The notes beneath the pieces were generated by a model. It was not told the DNA's origin, ran no database searches, and was given only the letters and a program-made list of their open reading frames with translations. From positions 248,001 to 312,000 of the forward strand of contig JADIYJ010000003.1 of assembly GCA_016705325.1 (NCBI GenBank): a DNA stretch of 64,000 bases. The letters run 5' to 3'. The stretch comes from Pseudomonadota bacterium (GTDB lineage Bacteria > Pseudomonadota > Gammaproteobacteria > Steroidobacterales > Steroidobacteraceae). Position 1 is the stretch's first letter. Every line of letters begins with the position of its first letter. The position numbers and the translations under genes are program-made. Shown piece after piece: positions 59,587 to 64,000 of the stretch.

Positions 59587-62304
59587 TCATGCCGGGCGCA
59601 GTGCCTGGTCCCGCCGATCCAGCGCCTGCCCGATGCTTTCGCGCAATCGATCGCAGGCCGCAGCCGTCAACGGACCGCCCTGCGCGCCGGTGATGTAGAA
59701 GACGTCCTCCGCGCGTTCGCCGATGGTCATGATCTTGGCGGTGTTGACGTCGATCTGTTCGGCGAGGAACACCCTGCCGATTTCGGACAGCAAGCCGGGC
59801 CGGTCGCCGGCAATGATCTCGAGCACCGTACGGTTCTGCAGCGGGTCCTCGGTGAAAGTGATCTGCGTCGGGGTCGTGAACATGCGGACCTGGCGCGGCG
59901 CGCGACGCGTGACGACCGGCAGGTCGGCTTCGGGGCTGAGCAGGACCCGGCGCAACTGCTGCTCGATCTGATGGGCGCGTTGCCTGTCGGCGATCGGCAG
60001 GCCCGTATCCTCGAGCACCAGGTAGGTGTCGAGCCCCAGGCCGCCGTCGAGCGGCGTGATGCGCGCGTCGACGATGTTGAGTCCCATCTGGTCGAGCAGC
60101 GCGGTCGTGCGGGCGAAGTTCTCCTGCCGGTGCGGCCCGCAGGTGAGCACGGCATTGCCGCCGCGCTCGACGGCCGTACGCACGGCCACGAGCAGCGAGA
60201 CGTCCTCGGGCTCGGTGTCGGCAAGCAACGTCGTGTGCCACGCAACTTCGGCCGGGCTATAGCGCAGGAAGTAGATGTCGTTCATGCGCGCCCAGATCGT
60301 CGCGGCGCGCTCGGGTCGCACGTGTTCGTGCGCCAGCAGCTCGAGCGCCTTGGCCCTGGTCTCGGCGACGAGTTCGACACGATCGACCGGCGATTCGATG
60401 CCGCGGCGCAGGGCGCGGCGCACGCGTTCGTAGAAATCGTGGAACAGCGACGCCTTCCACGAATTCCAGAGTTTCGGGTTGGTGCCACGCACGTCGGCCA
60501 CGGTCAGCAGGTACAGGTAATCGAGGTGGGTCTGGTCGCCGACGGTCCGTGCGAAATCCTGGATGACCTTGGGATCGGAAATGTCCTTCTTCTGCGCCGT
60601 CACCGAGAACAGGAGGTGGTTGCGCACGAGCCACGACACCAGGCGCGAGTCGTAACGCGTGAGCCCCTGCTCGAGGCAGAACGCCTCGGCATCGACCGCG
60701 CCGAGTTCGGAGTGGTCGCCGCCGCGGCCCTTGGCGATGTCGTGAAACAACGCGGCCAGGTACGCGAGTTCCGGCCGCTGCAGCGTGGCGAACAGGCGTG
60801 ACATCTCGGGCAGTTCGTGCTCGAAGCGCGGCAGCGCCATGCGGCGCAGGTTGCGCAGCACGAAGAGGATGTGCGCGTCGACCGTGTAGGCGTGGAACAG
60901 GTCGTACTGCATGCGGCCGACGACGCGGCCGAATGCCGGGATGTAGCGGCCGAGCACGCCGTACAGGTTCATGCGGCGCAGTTCGTGCGTGACGCCCGCT
61001 GGTGCGCGCAGCAGTTCGAGGAACAGGCGGTGATGCCGCGGGTTCTGCCGGAACTCTTCATCGATCAGCCACAGGTGGCGGCCCAGCAGGCGGATGGTCG
61101 TGGCGCGCACGCCGCGGAGGTCCGGGTTCTCCTGCAGCAACCGGAACAGCTCGAGGATGGCCGAAGGGCTGCGTACGAAGGTGTCGTCGCCCGTCACTTC
61201 GAGGTAATCGTTGCGGATCTGGAAGCGCGGGTTGAGCGGGACGATCGTGTTCTCGCCCTCGTTCAGGATCGCCTCGCGGAACAGCTGCAGCAGCATTTCG
61301 TTGAGCAGGCTGACGTCCATCACGGTGCGGTAATACCGCTGCATGAACTGCTCGACCGCGAGCGTGTAGGTCGCGTCCTCGTAGCCGAACTGCTTCGCGA
61401 TGCGGATCTGGTGATCGAACAGCAGCCGGTCTTCGCGCCGGCCGTTGATCGTGTGCAGCGCGAAGCGCACCTTCCACAGGAACGCCTGTGCCTGCCGCAG
61501 CTTGCGCAACTCGGCATCGGTGAGAAAACCGTGACCGATCAGTTCATCCAGGGTCTCGGCGCCGAAATGCCGCTTGGCGACCCAGCCGATCGTCTGGATG
61601 TCGCGCAAGCCGCCAGGGCTGGCCTTCACGTTCGGTTCGAGGTTGTAACCGGTGTCATGGTAGCGGTGATGGCGTGACTGCTGTTCGGCGACCTTGGCTT
61701 CGAAGAACGCCTTCGACGACCACACCTTGTCCTGCGCCAGTGCCCGGCGCATCGACTGGAACAGGTGTTCGGTTCCGCCGAGCAGGCGTGCTTCGATGAA
61801 CGTCGTGGCCACGCTGACGTCCGCTGCGCTTTCGCGCTGGCAGTCGTCGATCGTGCGCACCGAGTGACCGACCTCGAGGCCGATGTCCCACAGGAAGGCC
61901 AGGAAGCGCTCTATCCCGGCTTCGGCCGCGACGACCTCGGTCTTCGGCAGCAGGATCAGGACGTCGATGTCGGAGCAGGGGTGCAGTTCGCCGCGACCAT
62001 AGCCACCGACCGCGATCAGGTTCACCTCGTTCGCGTGCGCGCCGACGTGCAGCTGCCAGGCGCTGCGCAGCACGATGTCGACCATGCGCGCGCGATCGCG
62101 CACGAGGCCTTCCACCGGTTCGTCGTCGTCAAACCGCAGCCTGAGGCTGGTATCGCCATCGGCCAGTGCCTTGCGGAACGCGGCAACCGTGTCGTCCGTG
62201 GCTGCCAGCGCGGTGGGCAAGGTGGCCAGGAAAGGCCAGGCAGCAGGTGCGAAGGGGATCAGGCCCGGATCCAGATCGTCGATCGGAGCCAGCGGTGTGC
62301 TCAC
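59587..62304 (-). CDS. glnD: Bifunctional [protein-PII] uridylyltransferase/uridylyl-removing enzyme
   Basis: GlnD modifies PII according to glutamine level. The 905-residue protein has the nucleotidyltransferase motif VGGYGRGELHPCSDIDVLIL near residue ~100, a helical linker, the HD domain (ALFHDIAKGRGGDHSELG, ~510), and two C-terminal ACT domains (VRMFTTPTQITFTEDP; TVLEIIAGDRPGLLSEIG). The start is GTG 62304, overlapping the map stop by four bases, so they are coupled. Length and domain order are complete. Confidence 0.95.
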   Translation of the reverse strand: MSTPLAPIDDLDPGLIPFAPAAWPFLATLPTALAATDDTVAAFRKALADGDTSLRLRFDDDEPVEGLVRDRARMVDIVLRSAWQLHVGAHANEVNLIAVGGYGRGELHPCSDIDVLILLPKTEVVAAEAGIERFLAFLWDIGLEVGHSVRTIDDCQRESAADVSVATTFIEARLLGGTEHLFQSMRRALAQDKVWSSKAFFEAKVAEQQSRHHRYHDTGYNLEPNVKASPGGLRDIQTIGWVAKRHFGAETLDELIGHGFLTDAELRKLRQAQAFLWKVRFALHTINGRREDRLLFDHQIRIAKQFGYEDATYTLAVEQFMQRYYRTVMDVSLLNEMLLQLFREAILNEGENTIVPLNPRFQIRNDYLEVTGDDTFVRSPSAILELFRLLQENPDLRGVRATTIRLLGRHLWLIDEEFRQNPRHHRLFLELLRAPAGVTHELRRMNLYGVLGRYIPAFGRVVGRMQYDLFHAYTVDAHILFVLRNLRRMALPRFEHELPEMSRLFATLQRPELAYLAALFHDIAKGRGGDHSELGAVDAEAFCLEQGLTRYDSRLVSWLVRNHLLFSVTAQKKDISDPKVIQDFARTVGDQTHLDYLYLLTVADVRGTNPKLWNSWKASLFHDFYERVRRALRRGIESPVDRVELVAETRAKALELLAHEHVRPERAATIWARMNDIYFLRYSPAEVAWHTTLLADTEPEDVSLLVAVRTAVERGGNAVLTCGPHRQENFARTTALLDQMGLNIVDARITPLDGGLGLDTYLVLEDTGLPIADRQRAHQIEQQLRRVLLSPEADLPVVTRRAPRQVRMFTTPTQITFTEDPLQNRTVLEIIAGDRPGLLSEIGRVFLAEQIDVNTAKIMTIGERAEDVFYITGAQGGPLTAAACDRLRESIGQALDRRDQALRPA

Positions 62305-63122
62305 GCCGGGGGCTGCTCGCTGGCGCCGAGCGTCAGGACTTCATGGCCGGTCGGGGTCACGAGGATCGTGTGCTCCCACTGTGCCGAAAGCGAATGGTCG
62401 CGCGTGATCACCGTCCAGCCATCGGGCAGCAGGCGCACGTCGCGCCGGCCCGCGTTGACCATCGGCTCGATGGTGAAGGTCATGCCGGCCTCGAGTTCGA
62501 GTCCGGTGCCCGCCGTGCCGTAATGCAGCACCTGCGGATCCTCGTGGAAGCCGCGGCCGATGCCGTGGCCGCAGTATTCGCGCACGACCGAGCAGTGATT
62601 CGCTTCGACGAACTTCTGGATCGTCGCGCCGATGTCGCCGAGTCGCGCGCCGGGACGTACCGTGCGGATACCCAGCCACAGGGCGCGGTAAGTGAGGTCG
62701 CAGAGACGAACCGCGTGCGGCAGCGGTTTGCCGACTTGGAACATGCGGCTGGTGTCACCGTGGAATCCGCCCTTGATCACGGTGATGTCGATGTTGACGA
62801 TGTCGCCGTGCTTCAGTTTCTTGTCGCCCGGAATGCCGTGACAGACGACGTGGTTCACCGAGGTGCAGATCGACTTCGGGAAGCCACGGTAGTCAAGCGG
62901 GGCGGGGACCGCCTGCTGCTGGCCCACGATGTAGTCGTGGCAGATCTGGTTCAGTTCGTCCGTCGTGGCGCCCGGGCGGACGTGCGGCCCGATCATGTCG
63001 AGCACGTCGGCGGCGAGGCGGCCCGCGACGCGCATGGCGGCCTGGTCCGCGGGGCCCTTGATCAGCACGTGCCCGGTGGCGTCCTTGGACGAGGCGGGCG
63101 CCGGGGTCGGGGAATACTGCAT
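62301..63122 (-). CDS. map: Methionine aminopeptidase type I
   Basis: This 273-residue enzyme removes N-terminal Met from nascent proteins. The metal ligands are visible: NIDITVIKGGFHGDTSRMF (two Asp), YCGHGIGRGFHEDPQVLHYG (His), GMTFTIEPMVNAG (Glu) and QWEHTILVTPTG (Glu). It starts at 63122 and is divergent from rpsB, the classical arrangement, and is followed by glnD. Confidence 0.96.
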   Translation of the reverse strand: MQYSPTPAPASSKDATGHVLIKGPADQAAMRVAGRLAADVLDMIGPHVRPGATTDELNQICHDYIVGQQQAVPAPLDYRGFPKSICTSVNHVVCHGIPGDKKLKHGDIVNIDITVIKGGFHGDTSRMFQVGKPLPHAVRLCDLTYRALWLGIRTVRPGARLGDIGATIQKFVEANHCSVVREYCGHGIGRGFHEDPQVLHYGTAGTGLELEAGMTFTIEPMVNAGRRDVRLLPDGWTVITRDHSLSAQWEHTILVTPTGHEVLTLGASEQPPA

Positions 63123-63212
63123 TTAAGGCGGTTCCTCACGCCCCGGATCCGTCACCGCGGCCCGCGTCCGCCGGGGCGGGAGAGGGTGGGCAGGGTCGGA
63201 GCGCGTAAGTAA

Positions 63213-63241
63213 TTGAAAATCCGAGGCCGCGATGGTATAAA
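63213..63241 (+). promoter_or_regulatory. rpsB: Sigma-70 promoter of rpsB
   Basis: TTGAAA (63213-63218) and TATAAA (63236-63241) are separated by 17 bp, near consensus. The -10 box lies inside a small hairpin (GGCCGCG, loop, CGCGGCC followed by six T). Transcription should start ~120 bases before the rpsB ATG. Confidence 0.7.
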
Positions 63242-63269
63242 GCGCGGCCTTTTTTGACAACGAAATCCG

Positions 63270-63362
63270 CACACACACCGTCACGTGTGGCTGGGTGCCC
63301 GGCAGGTCGTGAGACTTTCCTGGGTTGCCGCATGGGGTGTGTGGAGGTTCAACCCTTCAAGG
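63270..63362 (+). promoter_or_regulatory. Candidate S2 autoregulatory leader of rpsB
   Basis: The leader between promoter and ATG can close with CACACACC (63272-63279) pairing with GGTGTGTG (63336-63343), enclosing further GC-rich stems. In gammaproteobacteria the rpsB leader is a known site of feedback by S2. I did not verify the consensus of that element here. Confidence 0.45.
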
Positions 63363-63370
63363 AGTTTTCT

Positions 63371-64000
63371 ATGACCGGCATGTCCATGCGACAGATGCTG
63401 GAAGCGGGTGTTCATTTTGGACACCAGACCCGCTTCTGGAACCCGAAGATGTCCCAGTTCATCTTCGGCGAACGTAACCGAATCCACATCATCAATCTCG
63501 AGCACTCGCTGCCCCTCTACAACGAGGCTGCGGGGTTCATCCGCAACGTCATCGCCGACGGCGGCAAGGTGCTCTTCGTCGGGACCAAGCGCTCCGCGCG
63601 CGAGTCGATCGCCCAGGAAGCCGCCCGCTGCGGCATGCCCTACGTCAGCCACCGCTGGCTCGGTGGCATGCTCACCAACTTCAAGACGATCAAGCAGTCG
63701 ATCCGCCGTCTCGCCGAGATCGACGAGATGCAGGCGAACGGCACGCTCGACCAGCGCAGCAAGCGCGAAGCGCAGATGGTGCGCCGCGAGCGCGAAAAAC
63801 TCGACCGCAGCCTCGGTGGCATCAAGGACATGGACGGCCTGCCGGACGTCATGTTCGTCATCGACGTCGGGCATGAGAAAATCGCGATCCACGAAGCGCA
63901 GAAGCTCGGCATCCCGGTCGTCGCAGTGGTCGACACCAACTGCTCGCCGGAAGGCATCAGCTACGTGATCCCCGGCAACGACGACGCCATGCGCGCGATC
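63371..64000 (+). CDS. rpsB: 30S ribosomal protein S2 (3' end outside window)
   Basis: The first 210 residues of S2 are present: SMRQMLEAGVHFGHQTRFWN, MSQFIFGERNRIHIINLE, FVGTKRSARESIAQEA and PDVMFVIDVGHEKIAIHEA are diagnostic. The ATG at 63371 follows AAGGAG at good spacing. S2 is an essential late-assembling protein of the small subunit and needs S1. The frame is open at the window edge, so it is partial by position, not broken. Confidence 0.97.
   Translation, partial: MTGMSMRQMLEAGVHFGHQTRFWNPKMSQFIFGERNRIHIINLEHSLPLYNEAAGFIRNVIADGGKVLFVGTKRSARESIAQEAARCGMPYVSHRWLGGMLTNFKTIKQSIRRLAEIDEMQANGTLDQRSKREAQMVRREREKLDRSLGGIKDMDGLPDVMFVIDVGHEKIAIHEAQKLGIPVVAVVDTNCSPEGISYVIPGNDDAMRAI

Noticed and set aside
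58945..60801. Open frame of ~618 codons on the plus strand across dapC and glnD
   Set aside because: It is antisense to two certain enzymes and spans their gap, with no motif.

Overview
The window is GC-rich chromosomal DNA from a bacterium, most likely a gammaproteobacterium near Xanthomonadales, Steroidobacterales or Nevskiales. This placement is inferred from gene order (dapD, glnD-map-rpsB, the glrK-qseG-glrR trio, gltX with tRNA-Ala and tRNA-Glu, phoBR with pstSCAB-phoU and ppk1) and from the GTP-type PEP carboxykinase. No rRNA or CRISPR array was seen.

Layout. 1-3.9 kb is mobile DNA: the end of a tyrosine-recombinase element inserted into an IS66-family element, then a pRiA4b ORF-3-like gene. 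4.4-11.8 kb makes surface-polysaccharide precursors: a FlaA1/CapD-type dehydratase, a VapBC-like pair, UDP-glucose dehydrogenase, mannose-1-P guanylyltransferase and phosphomannomutase. 11.9-13.6 kb holds tRNA-Val, gltX, tRNA-Ala and tRNA-Glu. 13.8-16.8 kb carries three paralogous exported Ig/fibronectin-like proteins, two of them behind cyclic-di-GMP-I (GEMM) riboswitches. 17-20.5 kb is the GlrK-QseG-GlrR system, whose regulator has a degenerate AAA+ domain. 20.5-27.1 kb holds srkA, a disrupted galE, two lipoproteins (one with an HExxH motif) and typA/bipA. 27.3-30.9 kb is a large PAS/GAF/GGDEF/EAL protein. 31-40.4 kb holds N-formylglutamate amidohydrolase, a YbdK-type ligase, dusA, a nucleotide cyclase-FHA fusion, pckG, a PhaF-like phasin, a DUF11-like protein and a DinG/YoaA helicase. 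40.4-57.6 kb is tsaB followed by the phosphate regulon (phoB, phoR, porin, phoU, pstSCAB, a second phoU, ppk1), with dsbB, an IS1634-like element, dapE and dapD inside it. 57.7-64 kb holds an exported protein, dapC, glnD, map and the start of rpsB.

The most unusual feature is structural. Two families of short-unit arrays (7-bp AGTGAGT/AGTGATT units and 6-8-bp GGAAGG units) begin at or within a few bases of stop codons, in the same sense orientation, and often pair as inverted repeats between genes. A related CTTCC-rich block lies in frame inside tsaB, and an IS element has landed between the arms of one such pair. Long G runs lie in or near these hairpins and may be sequencing artefacts. Four genes (the phosphomannomutase, gltX, galE and one Ig-like gene) carry frameshifts or small deletions; at least gltX is probably an assembly error. 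Cyclic-di-GMP signalling (two riboswitches and a GGDEF/EAL protein) and phosphate control (candidate Pho boxes before phoB, the porin and pstS) are the main regulatory themes.
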